Shown one piece after another: positions 45,292-54,587 of a DNA stretch of 64,000 nucleotides. Below the pieces are notes generated by a model. That model worked only from the letters and a program-made list of their open reading frames with translations, had not been told where the DNA came from and made no database searches. Numbering within the stretch: the first letter of the stretch is position 1; each line of letters starts with the position of its first letter. The stretch lies in the NCBI RefSeq assembly GCF_002705925.1, contig NZ_NKRE01000001.1, positions 1,236,824-1,300,823 of the forward strand, read 5' to 3'. The stretch is from Mycobacterium ostraviense (GTDB taxonomy: Bacteria; Actinomycetota; Actinomycetes; Mycobacteriales; Mycobacteriaceae). The translations under genes were made by a program, and so were the position numbers.

Positions 45292-46542
45292 CTACCGAGA
45301 CGGGGAGCATACGAAGGCGGTCCCACGGCCGGCAGCCGCCGAACCGATCCGGGTGATGACCACCGACAGTGGTCGGCTGCCACGCAACCGCAGCCGTCGC
45401 CGCAGCGCGTCGGGATCCACCTGCACGCCGCGGACCAGGATCTCCAGCGCCCCGCAATCCAGCGCAGACAGTGCCTGGCGCAACCGGCGCTCGTCGAACG
45501 CCAGCTGCTCGAGCACCTCGAAACCGCGCACCCCCGCCGGCAGCCGGTCACCGGACAGGTAGGCGATGTCGGGGTCGAGCTGCCACAGCCCGTGCCGGGC
45601 GCCGTAGTGGCGGACCAGGCCAGCCCGGACGACGGCCCCGTCGGGATCGACGATCCACCGCCCGGCGGGTCGCACCGCGCAATCGTCGGGCTCGGTATCG
45701 GTGACCTGTTCGCTGCTGTCGAGGATGCTGGCCCGACGCCGCACGCCCGGCGCAGCCAATCCGCCCGACCACAGGCACGCCTCCCGGACCGAGCCACGGT
45801 AGGCCGTCACCTCGATTTCACCCTCGAATCCGAGCCGCCTTAGCTGATCGAAATCGATTCCGGGAGCGCACTTTACGACGAGCTCGCGGCCACGGTAGGT
45901 CGCCAGCAGCGGGCCCAGCGCCGGTTGATAGTCGACCGGGCGCAAGCGCCGGCGCCCACCACGGCGACGCGCCGGGTCGACGACGACGACCGCATCCCGG
46001 GTCACCGGGTGCAGGGCGTCAGCCCGGCACAGGTCGGCATCGGGGCCCAGGTTGTGGCGCGCCATCGCCAACCGGATTGGGTCGATGTCGCCGCCCACCG
46101 CCCGTGCCGACGTTCGGCGCAGCGCGGCCAGCTCGGTGCCAACGGAACACGTCGCGTCGTGCACCACCAAACCCGCCAGCCGCCGGGCGCGATGCAGCGC
46201 CACCGCCGCGACCGTGGCCTGCTGCAGCGCCTCATCGGTGAACAGCCAACTCGAGACATCGCCCAGATCGGCCAGTTTGTCTTTGGCGCGCCGCCGTAAC
46301 AGCGTGGTCTCCACCAGAATGGGCGCCCGCTCGCCGAACCGGGCGCGCACCGCGGTGGTGTCGGCTACCCGGGTGGCGGCGCTGAACTCGAACTCGGCGA
46401 CCGCGGCCAGCGCGGCAGCACCCGGCTCCGAGCGCAGGTAACCGACGTCGTCAGAAGTGAACGCGAGGCCGACACTCAGGACGGCTTGACCCCGGTGACC
46501 ATCACGTTGTAGAACCAGTCCTTCGGCGCCACGTGCCGCCAT
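45292..46542 (-). CDS. SAM-dependent methyltransferase with THUMP-like C-terminus (Rv3037c-type)
   Basis: Up to 416 residues. SAM core: VHDATCSVGTELAALRR (motif I), AVGGDIDPIRLAMARHN and [17 protein letters not shown] (DPARR motif IV). A helical N-terminal region and a C-terminal THUMP-like domain surround it. The substrate is unknown; rRNA/tRNA-type or sugar methylation are both conceivable. ATG 46542 is the only standard start before the domain and overlaps the previous methyltransferase gene by 67 bases; a non-standard start near 46476 would remove the overlap. Confidence 0.8.
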   Translation of the reverse strand: MAARGAEGLVLQRDGHRGQAVLSVGLAFTSDDVGYLRSEPGAAALAAVAEFEFSAATRVADTTAVRARFGERAPILVETTLLRRRAKDKLADLGDVSSWLFTDEALQQATVAAVALHRARRLAGLVVHDATCSVGTELAALRRTSARAVGGDIDPIRLAMARHNLGPDADLCRADALHPVTRDAVVVVDPARRRGGRRRLRPVDYQPALGPLLATYRGRELVVKCAPGIDFDQLRRLGFEGEIEVTAYRGSVREACLWSGGLAAPGVRRRASILDSSEQVTDTEPDDCAVRPAGRWIVDPDGAVVRAGLVRHYGARHGLWQLDPDIAYLSGDRLPAGVRGFEVLEQLAFDERRLRQALSALDCGALEILVRGVQVDPDALRRRLRLRGSRPLSVVITRIGSAAAGRGTAFVCSPSR

Positions 46543-47450
46543 ACGTTGGCGTCCAGCCAGCTCAGCGTCTTCCAGCCGGTGAACGCGAACTTCGCCCAGC
46601 CCCAGCCCAGGCGACCGGGGGGCAGCGAGGCCTCGAACGTCCGGACCGGCCAGCCGAACATCGCGGCGGTGAACTCCTCGCTGACGGTCTGGACCTGTAC
46701 CGCGCCGGCGCCGCTGGCCATCCGCTCGAGGTCGGCCGGGGTGAACGTGTGCAGGTCGACAATGGCCTCCAGCGCCGCGGCGCGTGAGGATTCGTCGAGT
46801 TCGGCCTGCGGCCGTCGCCAGCTGCCCAACCCGGGCAGCCTGGTGACGTTGGTCGCGACGCGCCAGGTCAGAGTGGACAGCGCACGAGCGTATCCGTTGC
46901 CGATGGTGGTCGGCTCGCCCGCGAAGACGAAGCGGCCGCCCGGCTTCAATACCCGGGTCACTTCGCGCAGCGACAGCTCCACATCGGGGATGTGGTGCAG
47001 CACCGCATGCCCGACCACCAGGTCGAAGGTGTTGTCGTCGTATGGGATGCCCTCGGCGTCAGCCACCCGGCCGTCGATCTCCAGCCCCAGGGACTGCCCG
47101 TTACGGACGGCGACCTTGACCATGCCGGGCGAGAGGTCGGTGACCGACCCACGCCGGGCGACCCCCGCCTGGATCAGGTTGAGTAGAAAGAACCCGGTGC
47201 CGCAGCCCAGTTCCAGCGCCCGGTCGTAAGGCAGTTCGCTCAGCACCTCTTCGGGCACGATCGCGTCGAACCGGCCCCGGGCGTACTCGACACAGCGCTG
47301 GTCGTAGGAGATCGACCATTTCTCGTCGTAGTTCTCGGCTTCCCAGTCGTGGTAGAGGACCTGGGCGAGCTTGCTGTCATGTCGGGCGGCTTCCACCTGT
47401 TCGGCGGTGGCGTGCGGGTTGGGCACGACGTTGGTCGAACTGCTCGTCAT
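46476..47450 (-). CDS. SAM-dependent methyltransferase (Rv3038c-type)
   Basis: 324 residues. UbiE/Coq5-like core: ALELGCGTGFFLLNLI (motif I), GSVTDLSPGMV, DNTFDLVVGHAVLHHIPD and LKPGGRFVFAGEP. A longer C-terminal region contains membrane-contacting aromatic stretches (WGWAKFAFTGWKTLSWLD). Substrate unknown, perhaps lipid-linked. Same strand as its neighbours Rv3037c- and echA17-type genes. ATG 47450 begins MTSSSTN. Confidence 0.88.
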   Translation of the reverse strand: MTSSSTNVVPNPHATAEQVEAARHDSKLAQVLYHDWEAENYDEKWSISYDQRCVEYARGRFDAIVPEEVLSELPYDRALELGCGTGFFLLNLIQAGVARRGSVTDLSPGMVKVAVRNGQSLGLEIDGRVADAEGIPYDDNTFDLVVGHAVLHHIPDVELSLREVTRVLKPGGRFVFAGEPTTIGNGYARALSTLTWRVATNVTRLPGLGSWRRPQAELDESSRAAALEAIVDLHTFTPADLERMASGAGAVQVQTVSEEFTAAMFGWPVRTFEASLPPGRLGWGWAKFAFTGWKTLSWLDANVWRHVAPKDWFYNVMVTGVKPS

Positions 47451-47476
47451 ACAGGGAAGCCTAACGACCCTGCCGG

Positions 47477-48211
47477 TTACCCGCGCCGCCCAGGCCCGTG
47501 CCTTTCAGCGAACACCTCGACGTAACGACGCCGCTCGGCAGCGGCTCGCTGGGCCGGTTCCAGTTCGAGGACGTCGTTGATGACGGCCTTGGCGGCGGCC
47601 AGCGCCAGCGGCGGGCCGTCGACGAAGCGACGCGCCCACCCGACGGCGGCGTCGTAGACGTCGTCGGGCGCCACCATGTCGTCGATCAGCCCCAGCGCCA
47701 AGGCCTCTTCGGCGTCGAAGAAACGTCCGCTGAACACCAGCTCCTTGGCCCTGCTGGGACCGGTCACCTGGGTCAGGCGCGCCATTCCGCCGCCGCCGGG
47801 GATCAGTCCGGCCAAAATCTCCGTCGCCCCGAACTTCACGTTGTCGCCACTGACCCGCCAGTCGGCGGCCAGCGCCAGGGTGAGACCGGCGCCCAGCGCG
47901 TATCCGGTGATCGCGGCCACCGTCGGCTTCGGGATCGCGGCCACGGCGTCGATGGCCTGGCGCCGTGCCCGCGCGGCGGTATCGGCTTCCGCAGCGGTCA
48001 GTGTCCGCATTTCGGGCATGTCGTCGCCGGCGGAGAAGATCTCGTGGCCGCCGAACAGGATCACGGCTGCGACGTCATCGCGGCGGCCCAAATCGTCTGC
48101 CGCGCCGATAATTTCCCGGTACACCTGGCGGGTCATCGCGTTGGTCGGCGGTCGCGACACCACCAACGTGGCCAGTCCCTCGGTGGCGACGACGCCGACG
48201 AACTCCCTCAC
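47477..48211 (-). CDS. echA17: Enoyl-CoA hydratase/isomerase family protein
   Basis: 244 residues with crotonase fold. The oxyanion-hole segments are [16 protein letters not shown] and [20 protein letters not shown]. At the position of the second catalytic Glu, [14 protein letters not shown] is seen, so one of the paired Glu of a classical hydratase is not obvious. It hydrates enoyl-CoA or performs an isomerisation in fatty-acid metabolism. GTG 48211 overlaps the Nudix stop by four bases (GTGA); GTG 48220 is an alternative. Confidence 0.87.
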   Translation of the reverse strand: MREFVGVVATEGLATLVVSRPPTNAMTRQVYREIIGAADDLGRRDDVAAVILFGGHEIFSAGDDMPEMRTLTAAEADTAARARRQAIDAVAAIPKPTVAAITGYALGAGLTLALAADWRVSGDNVKFGATEILAGLIPGGGGMARLTQVTGPSRAKELVFSGRFFDAEEALALGLIDDMVAPDDVYDAAVGWARRFVDGPPLALAAAKAVINDVLELEPAQRAAAERRRYVEVFAERHGPGRRG

Positions 48212-49044
48212 AGCGGCCACGCGGTGAATCCGCCGGAGCGTCGCGCCTGGTTGTAGCGGTCGGAATCGAAGAACTCGATCTCCCAGTTGTTCCCGTGCAA
48301 TGCGAGGTTGGGTTGCACCGGCACGATCGTGCGCTCCACGGCCAACACGTCGGCGACCGTGCGGCCTGCCAACGCATCGAGTTGGGTCCAGGTGGGCGGC
48401 AGCAGGATGTTTCGCCCGGCGGCGAAGTCATCGATGGCGTCTTGGGGCCGCGTCCAGTCGGCCCGGTCGGACTCGGTGTTCTCACCGTCGGCACGCTGCC
48501 CTTCCGGCAGCGCTCCGACAAAGAAATAGGTGTCGTAACGACGGGTGAGCTCGGCCTCTGGGGTGACCCAGTTCGCCCAGGGCCGCAGCAGGTCGGAGCG
48601 CAGCACCAGATCTTCGCGGCCCAGGAAGTCGCCGAAGGACAGCGTGCGATCGGTCAGGGCCGCGCGGTACTCGCCGTACACGGAGGCGTCGCGCACGATG
48701 CTGTCCGGGTCGTCGGCCGGTCCGGCGAACAGCACCCCCGATTCCTCGAAAGTTTCGCGGGCCGCGGCGCACACCAACGCCTCGGCAAGGCCGGGTTCGA
48801 TGCCGAAGCGCTGCGCCCACCACAGCGGCGGCGGGCCGGCCCACGCGATATCGGCATTGCGGTCCCGGTCGTCGACGCCGCCGCCGGGAAACACCATCAC
48901 CCCGGCCGCGAAATCCATGGCGGAGTGCCGCCGCATCAGGAAAACGGACAAGCCGGCCCCGGAACCGGGCTCGGCGTCGCGGACCAGCATCACGGTCGCT
49001 GCGGGCCTTGGTACCAGGGGCACCTGCTCCGAAGGTGAGTTCAT
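48208..49044 (-). CDS. Nudix hydrolase
   Basis: 278 residues. Nudix signature in [14 protein letters not shown] (REXXEEXG core) preceded by GVDDRD. The N-terminal domain has VMLVRDA and [11 protein letters not shown], followed by a C-terminal helical half, similar to NUDT19-like long Nudix proteins that act on CoA esters or nucleotide sugars. It overlaps the ABC gene upstream and echA17 downstream by four bases each, so this is a coupled three-gene unit. Equivalent to Rv3040c. Confidence 0.9.
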   Translation of the reverse strand: MNSPSEQVPLVPRPAATVMLVRDAEPGSGAGLSVFLMRRHSAMDFAAGVMVFPGGGVDDRDRNADIAWAGPPPLWWAQRFGIEPGLAEALVCAAARETFEESGVLFAGPADDPDSIVRDASVYGEYRAALTDRTLSFGDFLGREDLVLRSDLLRPWANWVTPEAELTRRYDTYFFVGALPEGQRADGENTESDRADWTRPQDAIDDFAAGRNILLPPTWTQLDALAGRTVADVLAVERTIVPVQPNLALHGNNWEIEFFDSDRYNQARRSGGFTAWPL

Positions 49045-49883
49045 GGCTGCCTCCGATGGGCTGGGCGGGTGCGGACCCGCCGGGCGAAGTATCGCCCGTC
49101 GACGACGTCCACGGCGATCTGCTGACCGAACGCGGAGGACAGGTTTTCGGCGTTCAACACGTCGGGCACCAGGCCGGACGCGACGACCTGGCCCTCGGCC
49201 AGCAACAGGCAGTGGCTGAACCCGGGCGGGACTTCCTCCACGTGGTGGGTGACCAGCACCAGCGCGGGCGCGTCCGGGTCCGCGGCCAGGTCGGCCAGCC
49301 GCGCCACCAACTCCTCGCGGCCGCCCAAGTCCAGGCCCGCGGCGGGTTCGTCGAGCAGCAGCAGCTCCGGATCTGTCATCAGGGCACGGGCGATCAGCAC
49401 CCGCTTGCGCTCGCCTTCTGACAGCGTGCCGTAGGTGCGATCGGCAAGGTGTTCGGCACCCAGGCTTTCGAGCATGTCGACGGCACGCCGGTAGTCGAGG
49501 TCCTCGTAGCGCTCCCGCCACCGCCCGAACACGGCGTATCCGGCCGAGACGACGAGATCGCGCACCACTTCGTCGGTGGGCACCCGCTGCGCCAGGGCCG
49601 ACGAGCTCAGCCCGATCCGGGCGCGCAGCTCCGACACATCGACTCGGCCGAGCCGTTCACCGAGCACGAACGCGACCCCGCTCGACGGGTGCTCGGCTGC
49701 CGCGGCGATGCGCAGCAGCGACGTCTTGCCGGCCCCGTTGGGGCCGATGATCACCCAGCGTTCATCGAGTTCGACGGCCCAATCCAGCGGCCCCACCAGG
49801 GTGCGCCCGTTGCGGCGCAGCGAGACATTCCTGAAGTCGACCAACAGGTCTGGATAGGCTGCCTCGGGGCCGGATTCGGGCAC
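49041..49883 (-). CDS. ABC transporter ATP-binding protein
   Basis: 280 residues. Walker A is GPNGAGKTS, the signature motif is LSEGERKR and Walker B is LLLLDEPAAGLD; the H-loop reads VTHHVEEVP. It is a single ABC domain without permease gene nearby, similar to Rv3041c and to ModF-like stand-alone ATPases. Start GTG 49883 (VPESGPE); another GTG at 49901 is possible. Confidence 0.9.
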   Translation of the reverse strand: MPESGPEAAYPDLLVDFRNVSLRRNGRTLVGPLDWAVELDERWVIIGPNGAGKTSLLRIAAAAEHPSSGVAFVLGERLGRVDVSELRARIGLSSSALAQRVPTDEVVRDLVVSAGYAVFGRWRERYEDLDYRRAVDMLESLGAEHLADRTYGTLSEGERKRVLIARALMTDPELLLLDEPAAGLDLGGREELVARLADLAADPDAPALVLVTHHVEEVPPGFSHCLLLAEGQVVASGLVPDVLNAENLSSAFGQQIAVDVVDGRYFARRVRTRPAHRRQP

Positions 49884-50013
49884 CCGCCAATCGTGCCGCA
49901 CCGCCCTCGTGCGGTAGCTGTCGGGTCGCCCTGCCCGGCGAGCAGTCGCGGAATCGCATCGAAATCGCTGATTTCGTGCGATTCTATGTCTGCTCGGCCA
50001 GACTGCTCGGCAG

Positions 50014-51498
50014 CTAGAGATCGTTGCCCGCATAGGAGAGGTTGAAGCTCTTGTTGGCAAGCGGAAAGTCCGGGACGATCGTGTCGGCCATGGCGACCGG
50101 CAACGCGGGCCAGTTGAACCACGAAGGGTCGACGATCTTGCATCGGGTGATCCGCCCCGCCTCGTCGACTTCCACCCGGTGTACCACTGTGCCGCGCCAC
50201 CCTTCGACAATCCCCACCCCGGAGTTACCGACTGTGGCCGTCAATGGCGTGTTGGACCGCAACGGGCCGCGGTGATCCTCGATCAGCGTGCAGACCAGCG
50301 CGACCGATGCGGCGAATTCGTCACGCCGAATTGTGTAGCGGGCCAGGACGTCACCGCCGGTGCCGGGTACCGCGGTGACCGGCAGTGTGGTGGTGGGGTG
50401 ATCGAGGCGCGAATCGGTGGCGATGCCGCTGGCCCGGGCGACATACCCGAGACACCCGACGGCATGCGCGTCGTCACGCGTCAGCACAGCGGTATCGGCG
50501 AACCGGTCATAGATCACCGTGTTGCGCAGTGTGAGCTCGCTGATTTCGGCGACCTCGCGGGCCAGCACCCGCAATTCGTCAGGTTCCGGAAGCTGTTGCA
50601 GCACCACGCCGCCGGGCCGGATCGCGCCACGCAGCAGGCGATGTCCGGTGACCCTGCGGTTGATCCGCAACAGGCGTTCGCGAACGTGCTGGGCATGGGC
50701 GTTGGCCAAGCCAAAGCCGACGTCGTTGGCCAAGGCACCCAAATCGGTGACGTGATTGTAGAGCCGTTCCAGTTCGACCAGCAGGGCCCGCAGCCGGTGC
50801 ACCGGCTCGGGCGCGTCGAATCCCACTGCGTCCTCGACGGCCAGGCAGTACGCCAGGGAGTGGGCAGCCGCGCTGTCACCGCTGATCCGCTCGGCAAGTT
50901 CGACCGACCCCATGGCGCCCAGTGCTGTTCGACCCTCGAAGAGTTTTTCGATACCGCGATGCACGAACCACAATCGAGCCTTGAGCCGCAACACCGATTC
51001 GCCGATGACCGAGAACCGGAAATGCCCCGGCTCGATCAGGCCGGCGTGCACCGGCCCGACCGGTATTTCGTAGACGCCCGGCCCGTCGACAGTGAGGAAC
51101 GGAAACCGGCCGGCGGCCGGAAACGGCGGCGGCTGACCGGCGTTACGGCGCATCGGATACCACTGCTGGGGCCAGTGCCCATGCCGCACCAGCCGCCGCG
51201 GCTGCGGATGCCCTTGCGGCACAACCCCGTACAGGTCCATCATTTCCCGCTCGAAGCGACCCGCGGGGATCGACAGATGCGCCAGGGACGGAACCGACGG
51301 AGTTGCCGCGTCGGTGGTCAAGGTTAGCTCCATGCGGCGGTCCGGCTGTCCCGCCAGCAGCAGGTAGACGATCCTCAGGATGTCGCCGTCGTCATGTGCG
51401 GCCACCAGGGCCAGACGATAGCCGGCCGCCAGCAACTCGCTCACCGCCGGGGCGAGCTCGTCACCGGATACCTTTCGCCGCACCATGTTTCGTTCCAT
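50014..51498 (-). CDS. hycE: Hydrogenase-4/NuoCD-like large subunit lacking nickel-binding cysteines
   Basis: 494 residues. NuoC-like 30-kDa domain at the N-terminus (SIPAGRFEREMMDLYGVVPQGHP, residues 76-98 region), then a NuoD/NiFe-large-subunit-like domain. The first nickel motif RxCGxC reads R-I-S-G-D-S (Ser206, Ser209), and the C-terminal DPCxxC reads D-P-S-W-F-N (Ser459, Asn462). Only isolated Cys remain, none as CxxC. It therefore cannot hold a [NiFe] site and is better seen as a quinone- or structural-type subunit. M. tuberculosis Rv0087 (492 residues) is named HycE, so that name is kept. ATG 51498 shares one base with the hycQ stop. Confidence 0.9.
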   Translation of the reverse strand: MERNMVRRKVSGDELAPAVSELLAAGYRLALVAAHDDGDILRIVYLLLAGQPDRRMELTLTTDAATPSVPSLAHLSIPAGRFEREMMDLYGVVPQGHPQPRRLVRHGHWPQQWYPMRRNAGQPPPFPAAGRFPFLTVDGPGVYEIPVGPVHAGLIEPGHFRFSVIGESVLRLKARLWFVHRGIEKLFEGRTALGAMGSVELAERISGDSAAAHSLAYCLAVEDAVGFDAPEPVHRLRALLVELERLYNHVTDLGALANDVGFGLANAHAQHVRERLLRINRRVTGHRLLRGAIRPGGVVLQQLPEPDELRVLAREVAEISELTLRNTVIYDRFADTAVLTRDDAHAVGCLGYVARASGIATDSRLDHPTTTLPVTAVPGTGGDVLARYTIRRDEFAASVALVCTLIEDHRGPLRSNTPLTATVGNSGVGIVEGWRGTVVHRVEVDEAGRITRCKIVDPSWFNWPALPVAMADTIVPDFPLANKSFNLSYAGNDL

Positions 51499-52964
51499 CA
51501 ACCCGCCCCGAACTGGCCGGCGGCCGCATTGAACAACCCGGCGAGCGGGCCCGCCGTAACACCCAGCGCGATCGATGCCATGACGCCGGTCGCCAGCGCG
51601 GAAGCCACCGTGGCGGGCACGGCGATTCGCGGCGCTCCGGCGCTCGGCACCCCGAGCAGGATCCGCTGAGCGTTGCCCGCCAAAGCGGCAAAAGCTACCA
51701 CCATCAACAGCAGCGCTACGCCGAGCACCCAGGACAGCCCGGCATTGGCGAGCGATCGAGCGATCGACACTTCGCTGGCGAACATGGCGAAAGGCGGCAA
51801 CCCAAGTAAGACAACGATGCCGACGACGAACGACCACCCGACCAACCGGGACCGCGACAGCACCGCGGTGATGTCGCCGATCGCCGTCGAGTCGTGCGCG
51901 GCCTGCAACTGTCCGCCGGCCAAGAACAGCACCGTCTTGCCGATGCCGTGCGCAAGCACATGCAGCAGCAAGGCCGCGATCGCCAGCTTGGTGCCCGCGG
52001 CCGCCGCGATCGCGATGAGCCCCATGTTCTCCATCGATGAGTATGCCAGCATCCGCTTGAGATCCGTTGTGACGGTGAGTAATAACGCTGCAATCAGGAC
52101 TGTGGCGAGGCCAGCCGTCAGGAGTCCGGTGCGCAGGAAACCGGGCCCTACCGCGGCGTCGATGATCGGCCGCAGCCGGATCAGTACCGAAAAAGCCACC
52201 GAGAGCAGCACTCCGCTCATCAGCGCCGACACCGGTGCTGGCGCCTGGCTGTGCGCGTCGGCCAGCCATCCGTGAAACGGGACCAGCCCGGCTTTGGCGC
52301 CGTATCCGATCAGCAGCAGCCCGCCGGCCAGCCGGGTAACGGCCGGGTCGAGGTGGGCGGCGTGGGCCGCCACGACATCCAGATCCAGCGCCGTCGCGCC
52401 GGCGGCGCCGGCATGCTGGGCGGCGAAATACAGCAGGACGGTGCCGAGAAACGCCACGGCGATACCGACCGAGCAGATCATGACGTACTTCCAGGTGGCC
52501 TCCAATGCGGTGCGGGTACGACGGTGTCCGACCAGGAAGGCGGTGATCACGGTGGTGGCTTCCACTGCGACCCAGATCACACCAATGTTGTTGGCGCACA
52601 CGGCGACCGCCATCGCCGATAGGAACGCCGGGGTCAGCGCACCGTACCGCCGCGCGTCACGGAGGTCGGTGTGACCGCGCTCGAGTTCTGAGTCGAGGTA
52701 TCCGATGCTTGCCCAGGTCGCCAAGGTGCCGACCACGCCGATGATGATGAGCATGGTCACCGACAGCGCATCGACGCGCAGCAATCCGGCCAGCACCACC
52801 CGCGGTCGGGCTGCCGTCTGTACACCAAGCGCCACGCCCGAGGCGAGCACGGCCACCGCAGACAACACGGTCAGTGCTGCCGTCCACCGGCGCCAACCGC
52901 CGGTCATCGCGACGACGGCCGCGATCAGCGGCGCGAGTATCGGCACCAGCATCAGAACAGTCAT
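51498..52964 (-). CDS. hycQ: NuoN/Mrp-type antiporter-like membrane subunit (HycQ, HyfF-like)
   Basis: 488 residues with about 14 membrane segments. Conserved ion-pathway residues of this family are present: Glu in WVAVEATTVI, Lys in GYGAKAGLVPFHGWLADAH, plus LKRMLAYSSMENMGL. It should move protons or cations in the membrane arm. Stop and start share one base with the neighbours on both sides, indicating a coupled operon. Equivalent to Rv0086. Confidence 0.92.
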   Translation of the reverse strand: MTVLMLVPILAPLIAAVVAMTGGWRRWTAALTVLSAVAVLASGVALGVQTAARPRVVLAGLLRVDALSVTMLIIIGVVGTLATWASIGYLDSELERGHTDLRDARRYGALTPAFLSAMAVAVCANNIGVIWVAVEATTVITAFLVGHRRTRTALEATWKYVMICSVGIAVAFLGTVLLYFAAQHAGAAGATALDLDVVAAHAAHLDPAVTRLAGGLLLIGYGAKAGLVPFHGWLADAHSQAPAPVSALMSGVLLSVAFSVLIRLRPIIDAAVGPGFLRTGLLTAGLATVLIAALLLTVTTDLKRMLAYSSMENMGLIAIAAAAGTKLAIAALLLHVLAHGIGKTVLFLAGGQLQAAHDSTAIGDITAVLSRSRLVGWSFVVGIVVLLGLPPFAMFASEVSIARSLANAGLSWVLGVALLLMVVAFAALAGNAQRILLGVPSAGAPRIAVPATVASALATGVMASIALGVTAGPLAGLFNAAAGQFGAG

Positions 52965-53623
52965 CAGTCTCGCAATCTCTGCAGCCGGTCCAGATCGGTG
53001 CCGCCGAACATCCGGCGCAGTCGTCCGGTCAACACGCCGAGCACGATCAGCGCGAACAGCACATCCAACGACGCGCCCAATTCGACGATCAGCGGCACCC
53101 CGGCGGTCAGCAAAAATGTCGTAGCCACAATCCCGTTGTCCAGCATCAGAAATCCGGCGGCCTGGGAGATGGCGTGCCGGCGGGTCACCATCACGAACAA
53201 GGCGATCAGCACCACCGCCAGGCCTGCCGGGGCGGTGCTGACCGCCGCATCGGGGTCCAGGGCCACCACAGGTCGAGCGACTGCCAGCGCGACCGCCGTC
53301 AGGCCCGCCGCGATCAGTAGCGACGCAGTGGTGTTGATCAGCGGCGTCGCCTCGCGCGGCGCATCGTCGGCGCCGAGCGCACGCGCCAGCAGCGCCGGCA
53401 GCACCGCCCCGCGCAGCACGAGCAGCGCGACCCCGACCCCGACCAGGTCCCAGTCATGGGAATGGCCACCGACAATCATCGGAATCGAAGCCAGGGCAAC
53501 GCCTTGAGCCGCCAGCAGCCGCACGATGGAGTGCAGGTCACGCCGCCATACGATCAGCACCGCCGTCAGTATCAGCCCACCCGGCGCGAGGTCCAGCACG
53601 CCCGAATAGTTGAGCTCGGTCAT
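52964..53623 (-). CDS. hycP: Small membrane subunit HycP (HyfE/NuoK-like)
   Basis: 219 residues, strongly hydrophobic, with about seven membrane segments (for example [14 protein letters not shown] and VLIALFVMV). The size and position correspond to HyfE of hydrogenase-4 and to M. tuberculosis Rv0085 (220 residues). It lies four bases after hycD and overlaps hycQ by one. Confidence 0.88.
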   Translation of the reverse strand: MTELNYSGVLDLAPGGLILTAVLIVWRRDLHSIVRLLAAQGVALASIPMIVGGHSHDWDLVGVGVALLVLRGAVLPALLARALGADDAPREATPLINTTASLLIAAGLTAVALAVARPVVALDPDAAVSTAPAGLAVVLIALFVMVTRRHAISQAAGFLMLDNGIVATTFLLTAGVPLIVELGASLDVLFALIVLGVLTGRLRRMFGGTDLDRLQRLRD

Positions 53624-53627
53624 GCCA

Positions 53628-54587
53628 TCACGCCTGGGCCGTAAAGAAGTTGGCCGATGTCACAGCCAACAGGGCCAACAGGAACGAGCCGGCGAGCAGT
53701 TCGGGCACCCGGAATAGTCGTAGCTTGGCGATGAAGACCTCCGCGCCGGCCAGGACGGCCGCGGCCACGGCGACCTTGATGCCGACCGCCGCGACGCCTA
53801 TCGCCACGCCGATCAAACTCGGCCTGTCGCCCGCGATTCCCCACGGGAAAAAGAGGTTGGCCAGCAGGGCCAGCAGCACGGTGAGTCGCATGCCGCTGGC
53901 CCACTCCACCAGCGCAAGCTTTGGTCCCGCATATTCGAGCACCATCGCCTCGTGCACCATGGTCAGTTCCAGGTGGGTGGCGGGATTGTCCACCGGGAGG
54001 CGTCCGGTTTCGGCGATGACGACGATCACCAGGGCCACGAACGCCAGAATTCCGGCCAGCGACACCACTACCGCGGGATTCTCGAGGGTGAACGCGACGA
54101 TGGCGCCGAGGTTGGCCGAGCCGGCGGGGATCGACAGCGCGAAGACGGCAACCAGAATGGTCGGTTCCACCAGGGCCGCGATGGTGATCTCCCGGCTGGC
54201 GCCCATACCGCCGAACGAGGTACCGGTGTCGATTCCCGCCAACGTCAATGCGACGGTGCCGATGAACAACAGGCCCACGACCACGAAGAGATCGGCGACC
54301 GGATCCAGCGGCGAGCCGGTCGCGGCCAGCGGTGCAATCGCGGCTATCAGCAATGTGGTGGCCGCGACCACCACCGGTGCCGCTGCGAACACCACGGTGG
54401 TGCCGTCCGGGGTGACCTGCTGTTTGCGCAACTGCTTGCGCAGATCCCGCCAGGGCTGCAAAACACCTGCGCCGCAGCGCCCCTCGGATCGGGCCCGGAC
54501 TTGACGCATCAGCCCCACGACCAGTGGTGCGCCGGTCATGACTGCACCGATCTGCGCTGCGCCGGCAACCGCGGAAAGAGTATTCAT
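53628..54587 (-). CDS. hycD: NuoH/HyfC-like membrane subunit (HycD)
   Basis: 319 residues. NuoH/HycD block: [56 protein letters not shown], with the conserved Glu and Asp residues of the quinone/proton junction. Eight or so membrane segments. Start ATG 54587 overlaps the next upstream gene's stop (ATGA). Equivalent to Rv0084. It anchors the peripheral arm (Rv0082- and HycE-like proteins) to the membrane arm. Confidence 0.93.
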   Translation of the reverse strand: MNTLSAVAGAAQIGAVMTGAPLVVGLMRQVRARSEGRCGAGVLQPWRDLRKQLRKQQVTPDGTTVVFAAAPVVVAATTLLIAAIAPLAATGSPLDPVADLFVVVGLLFIGTVALTLAGIDTGTSFGGMGASREITIAALVEPTILVAVFALSIPAGSANLGAIVAFTLENPAVVVSLAGILAFVALVIVVIAETGRLPVDNPATHLELTMVHEAMVLEYAGPKLALVEWASGMRLTVLLALLANLFFPWGIAGDRPSLIGVAIGVAAVGIKVAVAAAVLAGAEVFIAKLRLFRVPELLAGSFLLALLAVTSANFFTAQA

